The position numbers were made by a program, and so were the translations under genes. A stretch of 10,376 bases of DNA from Finegoldia magna. Lineage in GTDB: Bacteria; Bacillota; Clostridia; Tissierellales; Peptoniphilaceae. The notes under the pieces were generated by a model. It ran no database searches and was not told the DNA's origin. It worked only from the letters and a program-made list of their open reading frames with translations. Shown in pieces: positions 1 through 7,642 of the stretch; position 1 is the first letter of the stretch, and each line of letters opens with the position of its first letter. The stretch spans positions 1-10,376 of the forward strand of contig NZ_JAGYZD010000039.1 in the NCBI RefSeq assembly GCF_018371055.1, given 5' to 3'.

Positions 1-118
1 ACAATTCGATGCTGACGTTTATGATGAACAAGTTGGTATGATGGAAATGGTTCTTGACGTTGATGAAATCGCTGAAGAAATGAACGATATCAGAAGCGAT
101 TATTGTAAATTTTTATAA
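1..118 (+). CDS. grdA: Glycine reductase selenoprotein A, 3' end only
   Basis: This is the last 38 codons of an open frame that enters from the left edge and stops at TAA 116-118. The peptide contains [18 protein letters not shown], which I recognise as the conserved C-terminus of GrdA. GrdA is the small selenoprotein of glycine reductase; it carries the carboxymethyl group on its selenocysteine from protein B to protein C. The selenocysteine lies in the N-terminal part, outside the window, so it cannot be checked here. The next gene, grdB, starts 18 bases downstream, which fits the usual grdA-grdB order. The fragment ends in DYCKFL; the cysteine near the C-terminus may simply be a lineage difference. 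The identity is firm despite the short length. Confidence 0.93.
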   Translation, partial: QFDADVYDEQVGMMEMVLDVDEIAEEMNDIRSDYCKFL

Positions 119-136
119 AGAAAGGAAGTAAGCTTA

Positions 137-1447
137 ATGGATAAAATTAAAGTTGTTCATTATATAAACCAATTCTTCGCTGGTATTGGTGGAGAAGAAA
201 AAGCTGATATAAAACCATTTATAGCAGAACAATTACCTCCTATCTCTGCTCAATTAGCTAAAGCATTGGGAGAAGATTTTGAAGTAGTTAGAACTGTAGT
301 ATGTGGTGACTCATATTTCGGTGAAAATATGGAATCTGCTCAAAAAGAAGTATTGGGAATGATTAAAGAAGCTAACCCAGACTTCGTAGTAACTGGTCCT
401 GCATTCAACGCTGGTAGATACGGTGTTGCTGCTGGTACAATGGCTAAAGCAGTTAAAGATGAATTAAATATCCCTGTATTAACAGGAATGTATCCTGAAA
501 ACCCAGGTGCAGATATGTACAAAAAGGACGTTTATATCGTAGAAACTAAGAATAGTGCCGCTGGTATGAGAGACGCTATGAAGAAAATCGGTAAATTAGG
601 TCCTAAGGTTGCTAAGGGAGAAGAAATTGGCGCTCCTAAAGAAGAAGGATATATTGAAAGAGGAGTTCGTGTTAACTTCTTCTCAGACAAAATCGGTTCT
701 CAAAGAGCTGTTGAAATGCTTATTAAGAAAATTAATGGCGAAGAATTTGAAACAGAATATCCAATGCCTGCATTCGACAGAGTTGAACCTGGTAAAGCTA
801 TCAAAGATTTATCAAAAGCAAGAATCGCTCTTGTAACTTCTGGTGGTACAGTTCCAAAAGGAAACCCAGATCACATCGAATCATCTTCAGCAACTAAATA
901 CGGTTCTTATGATTTCCACGGAATCGATGATTTAACAGCTGAAAACTCTGAAACAGCTCACGGTGGATACGACCCAGTATACGCTAATGAAGATGGAGAC
1001 AGAGTTACTCCTATCGATGTTATGAGAGAATTCGAAAGAGAAGGCGTTATTGGTTCATTACACGAAACTTGGTATTCAACTGTAGGTAATGGTACTGCCG
1101 TTGCTAATGCTGATGCTTTCGGTACTGAAATTGGTGAAAAATTATTAGCTGACAACGTAGACGCAGTTGTTCTTACTAGTACCTGAGGTACTTGTACACG
1201 TTGCGGTGCAACGATGGTAAAAGCAATTGAACGTACAGGACTTCCTGTTGTTCATATTTGTACAGTTACTCCTATCTCATTAACAGTAGGTGCTAACAGA
1301 ATTGTCCCAGCTATTGCTATTCCTCACCCATTAGGAAACCCAGCATTAACTAAAGAAGAAGAATATAGTCTTCGTAAAAAGATTGTTATGAAAGCATTAA
1401 ACGCTTTAACTACAGAGGTAGAAGATCAAACAGTTTTTGAAGACTAA
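137..1447 (+). CDS. grdB: Glycine reductase protein B, selenocysteine-containing subunit GrdB (UGA read as Sec)
   Basis: GrdB binds glycine, activated as a Schiff base on the GrdE-derived pyruvoyl subunit, and cleaves its C-N bond. Its selenol takes up the carboxymethyl group that passes to GrdA. The frame starts at ATG 137 with AAAGGAAG 8 bases upstream. It reads 349 residues to TGA 1184-1186, then continues in the same frame to TAA at 1445-1447, giving 436 residues with Sec350. Around the TGA the protein reads VVLTST-U-GTCTRCGATMVK, the family's UxxC redox motif followed by another Cys (C353, C356). The downstream part (TVTPISLTVGANRIVPAI, IPHPLGNPAL) is typical GrdB. A stem-loop suited to Sec insertion follows the TGA. 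Neighbours grdA, grdC and grdD support the glycine-specific form over the sarcosine (GrdF) or betaine (GrdH) paralogues. An automatic caller would wrongly split this gene into a 349-residue protein and a short second ORF. Confidence 0.97.
1199..1213 (+). promoter_or_regulatory. Bacterial SECIS-like hairpin for Sec350 of grdB
   Basis: CGTTGC (1199-1204) and GCAACG (1208-1213) form a perfect 6-bp stem with the three-base loop GGT (1205-1207). The loop starts 18 bases after the TGA, and its first two bases are G. Both features match the general bacterial SECIS pattern: a small apical loop with an early G, roughly 16-37 bases past UGA. By established knowledge such a hairpin is bound by the specialised elongation factor SelB. 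The structure is seen in the sequence; its function is inferred from position and from the conserved GrdB reading frame. Confidence 0.8.
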
Positions 1448-1486
1448 TTCAAATATAAATAAATAATAAAGGAGAATAGTTAACAG

Positions 1487-3034
1487 ATGAATTTTCCAGT
1501 ATTAAAGGGAGCTGGCTATGTATTAGTCAACACTCCTGATATGATTATCCAAAACGGATCAACATGTCAAACTGAAAGAGTAGTAAACCCAGATTCTGAA
1601 TTCTTAAAAGAAGTTGGAAAACACATTAGAAGTTTTGATGAGGTAGTAAAATATCTTCCTAACCAAGTTTATATAGGAAATGTTGCTCCTCAAGAACTTG
1701 AAAAATACGAAATGCCATTTACTGATCACACTTACGAAGAAGGTAAGGCTGATGGTAAAATGGGTAAAATCGTAAAACAAGACGTATTCATCGCATTATT
1801 ACAAATGTCTGATGCATTCGACTTAGTAAAACTTTCTGAAGAATTCGTAAACGAAATCAAACCAGTTATCGAAAAAGAATATCCTATTTTAGAACCATAT
1901 TTCGGTCACCTAAAAGGATCTGATATTTCAAATGCTCAAGAATTATTCGACACTCACATGGCAGAAGCTTTATACCATGACGGAAAAGTTTGTGGTTATA
2001 TCAAAGCAGCTCATGATATCGACGTAAACTTAAGCGCTCACACAATGTTCGAAAACTTAGTAGTAAAAGCTTCAGGTGTATTAGCAGCTGTAGAATTAGT
2101 TACTAAGAACGACATTAACAGAGATGATATAGATTATGTAATCGAATGTTCAGAAGAAGCCTGCGGAGACGTTAACCAAAGAGGTGGCGGTAACTTCGCT
2201 AAATCTATCGCTGAAATCGTAGGATTACAAAATGCAACAGGCTCTGATACAAGAGGATTCTGTGCAGCTCCTATTCACTCATTAATCGAAGCAAGTGCTT
2301 TAGTTAAATCTGGTGTTTATAAGAATGTTATGGTAGTAGCAGGTGGTTCAACTGCTAAATTAGGTATGAACGCTAAAGACCACGTTAAAAAGGGCTTCCC
2401 AGTTCTTGAAGACGTAGTTGGTGGATTTGCAATTTTAATCTCAGAAAATGATGGTGTTCATCCAGTATTAAGAACTGACATCGTAGGACGTCACACAGTT
2501 AAGACTGGTTCTTCACCACAAGCAGTTATCTCAAGCTTAGTATCTCATTCATTAGAAGAAAATGGATTAAAGATTACTGATGTAGATAAATACTCTGTAG
2601 AAATGCAAAACCCAGATATCACTAAACCTGCCGGAGCTGGAAATGTTCCTGAAGCTAACTATAAGATGATCGCTGCCCTTGCTGTTAAACAAGGAGACTT
2701 AGACAGAAAAGAATTAGCTAATTTCATTAAAGAAAAAGGCTTAGTAGGTTGGGCTCCAACACAAGGACACATCCCATCAGGTATTCCTTATGCAGGACAT
2801 GCTATTAAAGACTTAACTGAAGGAGATTACAACAGAGTAATGTTCGTTGGTAAAGGTAGTTTGTTCCTAGGTAGAATGACTAACTTATTTGATGGTGTAT
2901 CTATCGTTATGGAAAGAAATGATGGTAAAATGGAAGATGAATCATCAGTTTCATCTGAATCAGAAAAGGATCAAATTAAGAAAGTAATCGCAGAATCCAT
3001 GAGAAAACTAGCTGAAAATCTTTTAGCAGAATAG
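1487..3034 (+). CDS. grdC: Glycine reductase protein C, FabH-like subunit GrdC
   Basis: GrdC is the larger subunit of protein C, which converts the Se-carboxymethyl group on GrdA into an acetyl thioester and, with GrdD, acetyl phosphate. The 515-residue product is of typical family length. The middle and C-terminal parts have a ketoacyl-synthase III/thiolase-like fold signature: GFCAAPIHS with candidate nucleophile Cys259, a GGGN loop (233-236), QGHIPSG with His428, and GKGSLFLGRMTNLFDG (455-470). After a serine/acid-rich linker (about 483-495) the last 20 residues form a likely amphipathic helix. The ATG start at 1487 has AAAGGAG 12 bases upstream, a rather long spacing, but the N-terminus MNFPVLKGAGYVLVNTPDM fits known GrdC. 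It lies 39 bases after grdB and 10 bases before grdD. Heavy use of C-ending codons for Phe, Ile, Asn and Asp suggests high expression. Confidence 0.96.
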   Translation: MNFPVLKGAGYVLVNTPDMIIQNGSTCQTERVVNPDSEFLKEVGKHIRSFDEVVKYLPNQVYIGNVAPQELEKYEMPFTDHTYEEGKADGKMGKIVKQDVFIALLQMSDAFDLVKLSEEFVNEIKPVIEKEYPILEPYFGHLKGSDISNAQELFDTHMAEALYHDGKVCGYIKAAHDIDVNLSAHTMFENLVVKASGVLAAVELVTKNDINRDDIDYVIECSEEACGDVNQRGGGNFAKSIAEIVGLQNATGSDTRGFCAAPIHSLIEASALVKSGVYKNVMVVAGGSTAKLGMNAKDHVKKGFPVLEDVVGGFAILISENDGVHPVLRTDIVGRHTVKTGSSPQAVISSLVSHSLEENGLKITDVDKYSVEMQNPDITKPAGAGNVPEANYKMIAALAVKQGDLDRKELANFIKEKGLVGWAPTQGHIPSGIPYAGHAIKDLTEGDYNRVMFVGKGSLFLGRMTNLFDGVSIVMERNDGKMEDESSVSSESEKDQIKKVIAESMRKLAENLLAE

Positions 3035-3044
3035 AGGTGTAGAC

Positions 3045-4190
3045 ATGGATAATAAAAAAATTTCCGAAGTATTTCTTGAAATATCTGAAGCTATCGAAAG
3101 CGGAAAATTTGGTAAGAAAGTAAAAATCGGTCTTACTACTTTAGGTAGTGAACACGGTGTTGAAAACATGAAAAAAGCTATTGAATTAGCTGATTCTGAT
3201 CTTTTTGAAGTAGTTGTTATCGGTGAAAAAGTTGATGACGAACATGAAACTTATGAAGTTGATAACGATGAAGATATGTACAAAAAGATGGAAGAATTAC
3301 TAGACAGTGGTGAAATTCAAGCCTGTGTAACTCTTCACTACAACTTCCCTATCGGTGTTTCAACAGTTGGTAGAGTAATCACTCCTGGTACTGGCAAAGA
3401 AATGTTCTTAGCTACTACTACAGGAACTAGTGATACAGAAAGAACAAAAGCTATGGTAAGAAATGCAGTTGCAGGTGTTATCGCAGCTAAATCTTGTGGT
3501 ATCGCAAAACCAACAGTTGGTATTTTAAACATCGATGGAGCAAGACAAGTAGAAAAAGCTTTGAAACACTTCAAAGACAACGGATTCGATATCGAATTTG
3601 CTGAAAGCCAAAGAGCTGATGGTGGTATCGTAATGAGAGGTAATGACCTTCTTATGGGAAGCTGTGATGTAATGGTAACTGATTCATTAACAGGTAACTT
3701 ATTAATGAAGATGTTCGGTTCATTCACATCAGGTGGTAACTACGAAACTACTGGTTTTGGATATGGTCCTGGTATCGGTGAAGGCTACGAAAGAAACATA
3801 TTTATTGTGTCTCGTGCTTCAGGTGCTCCTGTAGTTGCAAATGCTTTAAAATATGCTTACCAAACAGTAGCTGGTGGAATTGATAACAATAAAAAATCTA
3901 TCTATAAACAAGCTGAAAAGGCTGACTTCAAAGGCATCTTAGATTCTTTAACTAAGAAAGAAGCTCCAAAGGAATCTTCTGAAGAAGTTAAAATGCCAGA
4001 CAAAGAAGTTGTATCTGCAACAATCTCAGGAATTGATATTCTTGAAATTGAAGATGCTGTTCAAGCTTTATGGAAAGAAAATATATACGCTGAAAGCGGT
4101 ATGGGCTGTACTGGTCCAATCGTTCAAGTGTCTGATGCAAACTTAGATAAAGCATCACAAATACTAAAACAAAATGGTTATATAGAATAA
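3045..4190 (+). CDS. grdD: Glycine reductase protein C, PlsX-like subunit GrdD
   Basis: GrdD is the small subunit of protein C, related to the phosphate acyltransferase PlsX. It performs the final phosphorolysis that yields acetyl phosphate. The 381-residue product has Cys355 in the C-terminal motif SGMGCTGP and Cys94 in QACVTLHYN. These match, with a constant offset of four, Cys359 and Cys98 of the Eubacterium acidaminophilum protein; Cys359 is the known active-site thiol. Glycine-rich stretches (PGTGKEM, TTTGTSDTERT, GFGYGPGIGEGYE) fit the PlsX-like core. A charged linker (about 303-322) separates the core from the C-terminal Cys domain. The ribosome binding site AGAGGTG (3033-3039) overlaps the grdC stop codon, so the two subunits are probably translationally coupled. 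It is the last gene of the operon; a terminator begins 15 bases after the stop. Confidence 0.96.
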   Translation: MDNKKISEVFLEISEAIESGKFGKKVKIGLTTLGSEHGVENMKKAIELADSDLFEVVVIGEKVDDEHETYEVDNDEDMYKKMEELLDSGEIQACVTLHYNFPIGVSTVGRVITPGTGKEMFLATTTGTSDTERTKAMVRNAVAGVIAAKSCGIAKPTVGILNIDGARQVEKALKHFKDNGFDIEFAESQRADGGIVMRGNDLLMGSCDVMVTDSLTGNLLMKMFGSFTSGGNYETTGFGYGPGIGEGYERNIFIVSRASGAPVVANALKYAYQTVAGGIDNNKKSIYKQAEKADFKGILDSLTKKEAPKESSEEVKMPDKEVVSATISGIDILEIEDAVQALWKENIYAESGMGCTGPIVQVSDANLDKASQILKQNGYIE

Positions 4191-4204
4191 TTCTATAGGC
4201 TTTT

Positions 4205-4239
4205 AAAAAGATGTGTGATTTTTCACACATCTTTTTTTT
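4205..4239 (+). terminator. Intrinsic terminator of the grd operon
   Basis: A perfect 14-bp stem (4205-4218 with 4223-4236) encloses a TTTT loop, and the T run (4232-4239) forms the tail. It sits 15 bases after the grdD stop. Read on the minus strand the U-run lies within the stem, so it is mainly a plus-strand terminator. Confidence 0.93.
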
Positions 4240-4288
4240 GAGCTATTTTAATATTTTTCACAATTTTTCTCTACTCTTCTTTCCCACT

Positions 4289-4335
4289 AAAAAAACCTCA
4301 GACTACAAGTTTAATCAAACTAATAATCTAAGGTT
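4289..4335 (-). terminator. Intrinsic terminator of the YitT-family gene
   Basis: Read on the minus strand, AACCTTAGA (4335-4327) pairs with TCTGAGGTT (4302-4294) through one G-U pair. Inside, AGTTT pairs with AAACT around a GATT loop, and the two joining 5-base segments are mostly pairable. Seven T's follow (A's at 4289-4295 on plus). It starts 13 bases past the stop of the minus-strand gene. Confidence 0.75.
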
Positions 4336-4348
4336 ATCTTCAATTAAA

Positions 4349-5221
4349 TTACTCTATTATATTTCTCCATCTCCAACCGTATGTTTCACTTGCATTACAT
4401 ACAATAACGAAAGCTAGTGGATCTATTTCATGGATGTATTTCTTTAGCATAATAAAATCTCTATTGCTTACAACTGTTTGAACGATTTCTTTTTCCATAC
4501 CAGAATAAGCGCCCTTTGCTGTGTATATATTAGCAGATCTTGTAAGATTGTCTACCAAGAACTTGCTTACTTCATCAGGCTTTGATGTTGTAATCGTGCA
4601 AAGTTTTGATGTATTCATACCATTAATTGTAAAATCTATTATTAAGCCATTAAGTACAGTACCTACAAGTGAGTATATAGCTATTTCTGTTCCGTAGGCA
4701 TACCATGCTGATAATGTTATAAGGAAATCCACCATCAAACATCCTTTACCCAACTCAATTCCCAAGTACTTATTCAATATCTTAGCGAATATGTCAGAGC
4801 CGCCAGTTGATGCGTAGTTATTAAGTACAATCCCTACTCCTGATCCATAAATCATTACAGCTGCAATTAATTGAATCATTTTTCCTTCAAACAATGGTTT
4901 TTCCATAGGAAATAAAATATCCAAAATCCACACCAATAAACTAAGTCCTAAGGAACAAATTATAGTTTTAAGTCCAAATGCCTTTCCAAGCGTAATAAAT
5001 CCTACAATAAATAAAACCGTGTTGATGATAATCAAAATTGGACCCGTTGATATTGGAACGAAATTTCCAATTACTATTGCCATTCCGGCTGCTCCACCTA
5101 GTGACAATTTATTTGGTGCTAAGAAAAAATGAATTCCCAATGCAATAAGAATGACACCAACTGCCATCATAATCACGCTTTTTCTTTTATTTCTCTTTTC
5201 TAAAGCGTCTAAATCAATCAT
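4349..5221 (-). CDS. YitT-family integral membrane protein with C-terminal DUF2179 domain
   Basis: The 290-residue protein has five to six hydrophobic segments in its first 200 residues (about 14-34, 56-76, 84-104, 115-135, 161-180, 180-195). It carries the family signatures LSLGGAAGMAIV (39-50) and NNYASTGGSDIFAKIL (134-149). A soluble C-terminal region (about 205-285) with TSKPDEVSKFL, GAYSGMEKEIVQTVVS and DPLAFVIVCNASETYG matches the DUF2179 domain commonly found at the end of YitT proteins. Length and layout are ordinary for the family. The molecular function is not firmly known; small-molecule transport or regulation is often supposed, and nothing here decides it. The ATG start is preceded by AGGGGG 5 bases away and by a good promoter. 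It lies 102 bases downstream of the kinase gene on the same strand but has its own promoter and terminator. Confidence 0.92.
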   Translation of the reverse strand: MIDLDALEKRNKRKSVIMMAVGVILIALGIHFFLAPNKLSLGGAAGMAIVIGNFVPISTGPILIIINTVLFIVGFITLGKAFGLKTIICSLGLSLLVWILDILFPMEKPLFEGKMIQLIAAVMIYGSGVGIVLNNYASTGGSDIFAKILNKYLGIELGKGCLMVDFLITLSAWYAYGTEIAIYSLVGTVLNGLIIDFTINGMNTSKLCTITTSKPDEVSKFLVDNLTRSANIYTAKGAYSGMEKEIVQTVVSNRDFIMLKKYIHEIDPLAFVIVCNASETYGWRWRNIIE

Positions 5222-5251
5222 ATTATCCCCCTAGTATTTTTTTGCAATAAT

Positions 5252-5280
5252 ATTATAACAATTGAATATACAATTTACAA
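5252..5280 (-). promoter_or_regulatory. Promoter of the YitT-family gene
   Basis: On the minus strand, TTGTAA (5280-5275) is a 4/6 match to the -35 box. A 17-base spacer follows, then a perfect TATAAT (5257-5252) preceded by TGT, giving an extended -10 TGnTATAAT. The predicted start is near 5245, leaving a leader of about 24 bases before the ATG. Confidence 0.75.
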
Positions 5281-5323
5281 CGATATATTCATTAATTTCT
5301 AATAATTATTTGATAATTCTAAA

Positions 5324-6109
5324 TTACAAAATATCTATAAATCTTTCTATTGGGAGTCCTCGTGCTTTGTCCTTAATATCCAATGAAAGTTTTAGTAGTT
5401 CTGTTGTCTTCAAACTAGCATACTTTGCAGACTCAAAAATCGACTTGTTTTCTGAATACTGACTTATGAATAACGCTGAGAATAAATCACCCGTTCCTGC
5501 ATAAGATGTGTCAATGTATTCATAATAGATTTTATCTGATACAAAATTCTCATCCATACAGAAAACAAAATGCTCATCATTTTCATCTACGCTTGTAATA
5601 ACGGCGTATTTTGCGCCCATTTGGATAAGTTTTTCTGCCACATCGCTAATCGGTTCATCCATCCTACTAGTTATCATTCGAGCTTCTGTTTCATTTGGAA
5701 TAATTACTGTAGCTATATCGATAAGTTTTCTGAAATTTTCAATGTTATCTTCGTCCAATCCGTTGTATAGTTTGCCATTGTCTGCCATAATAGGATCCAC
5801 AATAACATCCGGTGAGTTTTTTTGTTTTGCGATAAAATCTTTGATTATGTCCACTTGTTCTAAACTATATAAAAACCCAGTAGCTATCAAATCAAAACTA
5901 AAATCCAACTCTTCCCAAACTTTTGTAGCTTGTTTCATGTAATCTGTCGTATCTAATATAGCAAATTTGCCGTAATCCAATGTGTTACTCACAACAGCCG
6001 TTGGCAAATTAAAAACACTTTTACCTTTGTTGCTCAAGACAGGAATCATACAACTAAGAGCGACTCTCCCATATCCTGGCATATCGTTGATTAGTAATAT
6101 ATCTTTCAT
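5324..6109 (-). CDS. pdxK: Pyridoxal/pyridoxamine kinase (PdxK/PdxY-type, ribokinase superfamily)
   Basis: This 261-residue enzyme probably phosphorylates B6 vitamers in the cytosol to salvage pyridoxal phosphate. It begins with an NDMPGYGRVALSCMIPVL segment (8-25) in the place of the substrate loop of PdxY-type kinases. It has DPIMADNGKLY (105-115), the ribokinase-fold phosphate-site motif PNETEA (138-143), and the anion-hole/catalytic motif GTGDLFSALF (205-214) with Asp208 as likely base. The N-terminal half resembles PdxY (SNTLDYGKF; GFLYSLEQ). The ATG has GGAGGAG (6121-6115) 5 bases upstream. The gene is divergent from murC across 146 bases, and no terminator with a clear U-run is visible before the downstream YitT gene, so some read-through is possible. 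A hydroxymethylpyrimidine kinase (ThiD-like) role cannot be fully excluded, but the PdxY-like features favour B6. Confidence 0.85.
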   Translation of the reverse strand: MKDILLINDMPGYGRVALSCMIPVLSNKGKSVFNLPTAVVSNTLDYGKFAILDTTDYMKQATKVWEELDFSFDLIATGFLYSLEQVDIIKDFIAKQKNSPDVIVDPIMADNGKLYNGLDEDNIENFRKLIDIATVIIPNETEARMITSRMDEPISDVAEKLIQMGAKYAVITSVDENDEHFVFCMDENFVSDKIYYEYIDTSYAGTGDLFSALFISQYSENKSIFESAKYASLKTTELLKLSLDIKDKARGLPIERFIDIL

Positions 6110-6126
6110 CTTCTCTCCTCCATCTA

Positions 6127-6135
6127 ATTATAACA
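6127..6135 (-). promoter_or_regulatory. Probable extended -10 promoter of the pyridoxal kinase gene
   Basis: On the minus strand TATAAT (6132-6127) is preceded by TGT (6135-6133), an extended -10. I see no good -35 at 16-18 bases. The leader would be only about 10 bases, overlapping the ribosome binding site, which lowers confidence. Confidence 0.45.
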
Positions 6136-6221
6136 CTAAAAGCGTATTTGTATATCAAATAAATCTTAATCATTTTGTAGATTTTCAAGCTCTGAAAAGC
6201 TCAAATTTTCTCAATTTTTTG

Positions 6222-6230
6222 TGATATAAT
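6222..6230 (+). promoter_or_regulatory. Extended -10 promoter of murC
   Basis: TGA followed by a perfect TATAAT (6225-6230) forms an extended -10. The -35 position (about 6202-6207, CAAATT) is poor, as is usual for extended -10 promoters. The predicted start near 6237 gives a leader of about 19 bases that holds the ribosome binding site. Confidence 0.65.
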
Positions 6231-6255
6231 ATCAGGTGGAAATAAGGAGGGGCTT

Positions 6256-7641
6256 ATGTTCAATTTTAATATAGAAGAGCACAAATTTAAATATATACAT
6301 TTTATAGGAATCGGTGGAATATCAATGAGTGGTATAGCTGAATTGTTGAACCACTACGGATACAAAGTTTCTGGAAGTGACAGAGAAGAATCCGACGAAA
6401 CTAATCGACTTAAAAGTCTGGGAGTTGAAATATTTATCGGACAAAGAAGAGAAAACATCAAAAATCCTGACCTAATCGTATACACTGATGCAATCTTAGA
6501 CGACAACGAAGAATTAATCGCTGCAAGAGAGCTTGGAGTAGACGTGGTAAGCAGAGGAGTCTTCCTTGGCGCACTTATGAGAAATTACAAGTACTCCATT
6601 GGAGTTAGTGGATCTCACGGCAAATCAACTACAACATCAATGATAGCGAAGATTTTAATCGATGCAAAAGTGGATCCATCTATACTTTTAGGTGGAAAAT
6701 TAGACGAAATTCAAGGCAATGTTCACTGTGGAAATAGCGAATACATGCTTACAGAAGCTTGTGAATACAAAGCAAATATTCTCAACTACTATCCTTCAAT
6801 GGCTATTATTTTGAATATCGATGAAGATCACTTGGATTACTATAAGGATTTGAACCACATCGTTGCAACATTCATTGGCTACATGAAAAACTTGGACGAA
6901 AATTCCAAAGCAATTATCAACATAGACGACAAAAACTGTGAACCTCTATTATCTCACATCAAAGGAGAAATCATTACATTTGGTATAGAAAATGAAAAAG
7001 CTGATTACAACGTTCACGATATAACTTTTAATGAAAATGGCAACCCTACATTTGTAATTTCATCTAAAAAGTTTGACAAAGACGAAGAATTCTCACTTTC
7101 AATAATTGGACGTCACAACATATACGACGCTGTGGCTGCGATTATCGCATGTTACGAATTCCACATCGATATCGACACTATAAGAAAAAATATGAACGAA
7201 TACCAAAATCTTCATAGAAGAATGGAAACTGTAGGATTTTACAAAGGTTGTGAAGTGAAGACTGATTATGGCCATCACCCTACTGAAATCAAAAACACTC
7301 TGAAAGCATTGGATGAGCACAAGAAAGGCAAATTCTACTGCGTATTCCAACCCCATACTTATTCAAGAACTAAAATGCTATTGGATGATTTTGCCAATGC
7401 ATTCTACGATTGTGATGAGGTTATAGTTACTGAAATATACGCAGCAAGGGAAAAATTTGACAGCAGCATTCATTCTACAGATTTGGTCGAAAAATTAGTT
7501 AAAAATGGCGTGAATGCAAAATACTACAAGACTTTTGAAGAAGCACGTGATTATATTCGTTCGAAAGTTTCTGACAATGACATGGTCTTGACTACAGGTT
7601 GTGGAAACCCTGATGTTCTTGCGAAGATGATTGTGGAATAA
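6256..7641 (+). CDS. murC: UDP-N-acetylmuramate-L-alanine ligase
   Basis: MurC adds L-alanine to UDP-N-acetylmuramate with ATP, the first step of the peptidoglycan stem peptide, in the cytosol. The 461-residue product has the complete three-domain plan. It carries the Rossmann-type UDP-sugar loop GIGGISMSGIA (18-28), ATP P-loop GSHGKS (119-124), EACEYK (167-172), IDEDHLDYY (188-196), HRRME (320-324), DYGHHPTE (337-344) and QPHTYSRT (365-372). Compared with the more common forms, GKT is GKS, EADE is EACE and DYAHH is DYGHH; the EACEY and EDHLDY forms are familiar from clostridial MurC. The ATG has AAGGAGG (6244-6250) 5 bases upstream. It stands apart from a division/cell-wall cluster and is followed after one base by an acylase gene. 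Confidence 0.95.
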   Translation: MFNFNIEEHKFKYIHFIGIGGISMSGIAELLNHYGYKVSGSDREESDETNRLKSLGVEIFIGQRRENIKNPDLIVYTDAILDDNEELIAARELGVDVVSRGVFLGALMRNYKYSIGVSGSHGKSTTTSMIAKILIDAKVDPSILLGGKLDEIQGNVHCGNSEYMLTEACEYKANILNYYPSMAIILNIDEDHLDYYKDLNHIVATFIGYMKNLDENSKAIINIDDKNCEPLLSHIKGEIITFGIENEKADYNVHDITFNENGNPTFVISSKKFDKDEEFSLSIIGRHNIYDAVAAIIACYEFHIDIDTIRKNMNEYQNLHRRMETVGFYKGCEVKTDYGHHPTEIKNTLKALDEHKKGKFYCVFQPHTYSRTKMLLDDFANAFYDCDEVIVTEIYAAREKFDSSIHSTDLVEKLVKNGVNAKYYKTFEEARDYIRSKVSDNDMVLTTGCGNPDVLAKMIVE

Positions 7642-7642
7642 T

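Noticed and set aside
137..1186. A 349-residue protein ending at TGA 1184-1186 plus a separate 77-residue ORF at 1214-1447
   Set aside because: The frame is continuous across the TGA, the flanking residues match the GrdB Sec motif, and a SECIS-like hairpin follows; this is one selenoprotein gene.
3338..3727. 129-residue minus-strand ORF inside grdD
   Set aside because: It is a shadow of a strongly conserved plus-strand gene and has no recognisable protein features.
4211..4417. 68-residue plus-strand ORF between grdD and the YitT gene
   Set aside because: It starts inside the grd terminator, crosses the opposing terminator and overlaps the end of the YitT gene; composition is low-complexity.
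5290..5323. Terminator after the pyridoxal kinase gene
   Set aside because: Only a short all-AT stem (AATTAT/ATAATT) is visible and no U-run follows, so I cannot support a terminator.
7631..7642. TTG start of the acylase overlapping the murC end
   Set aside because: It would bury the catalytic cysteine four residues inside the protein; the family needs Cys directly after the initiator Met.
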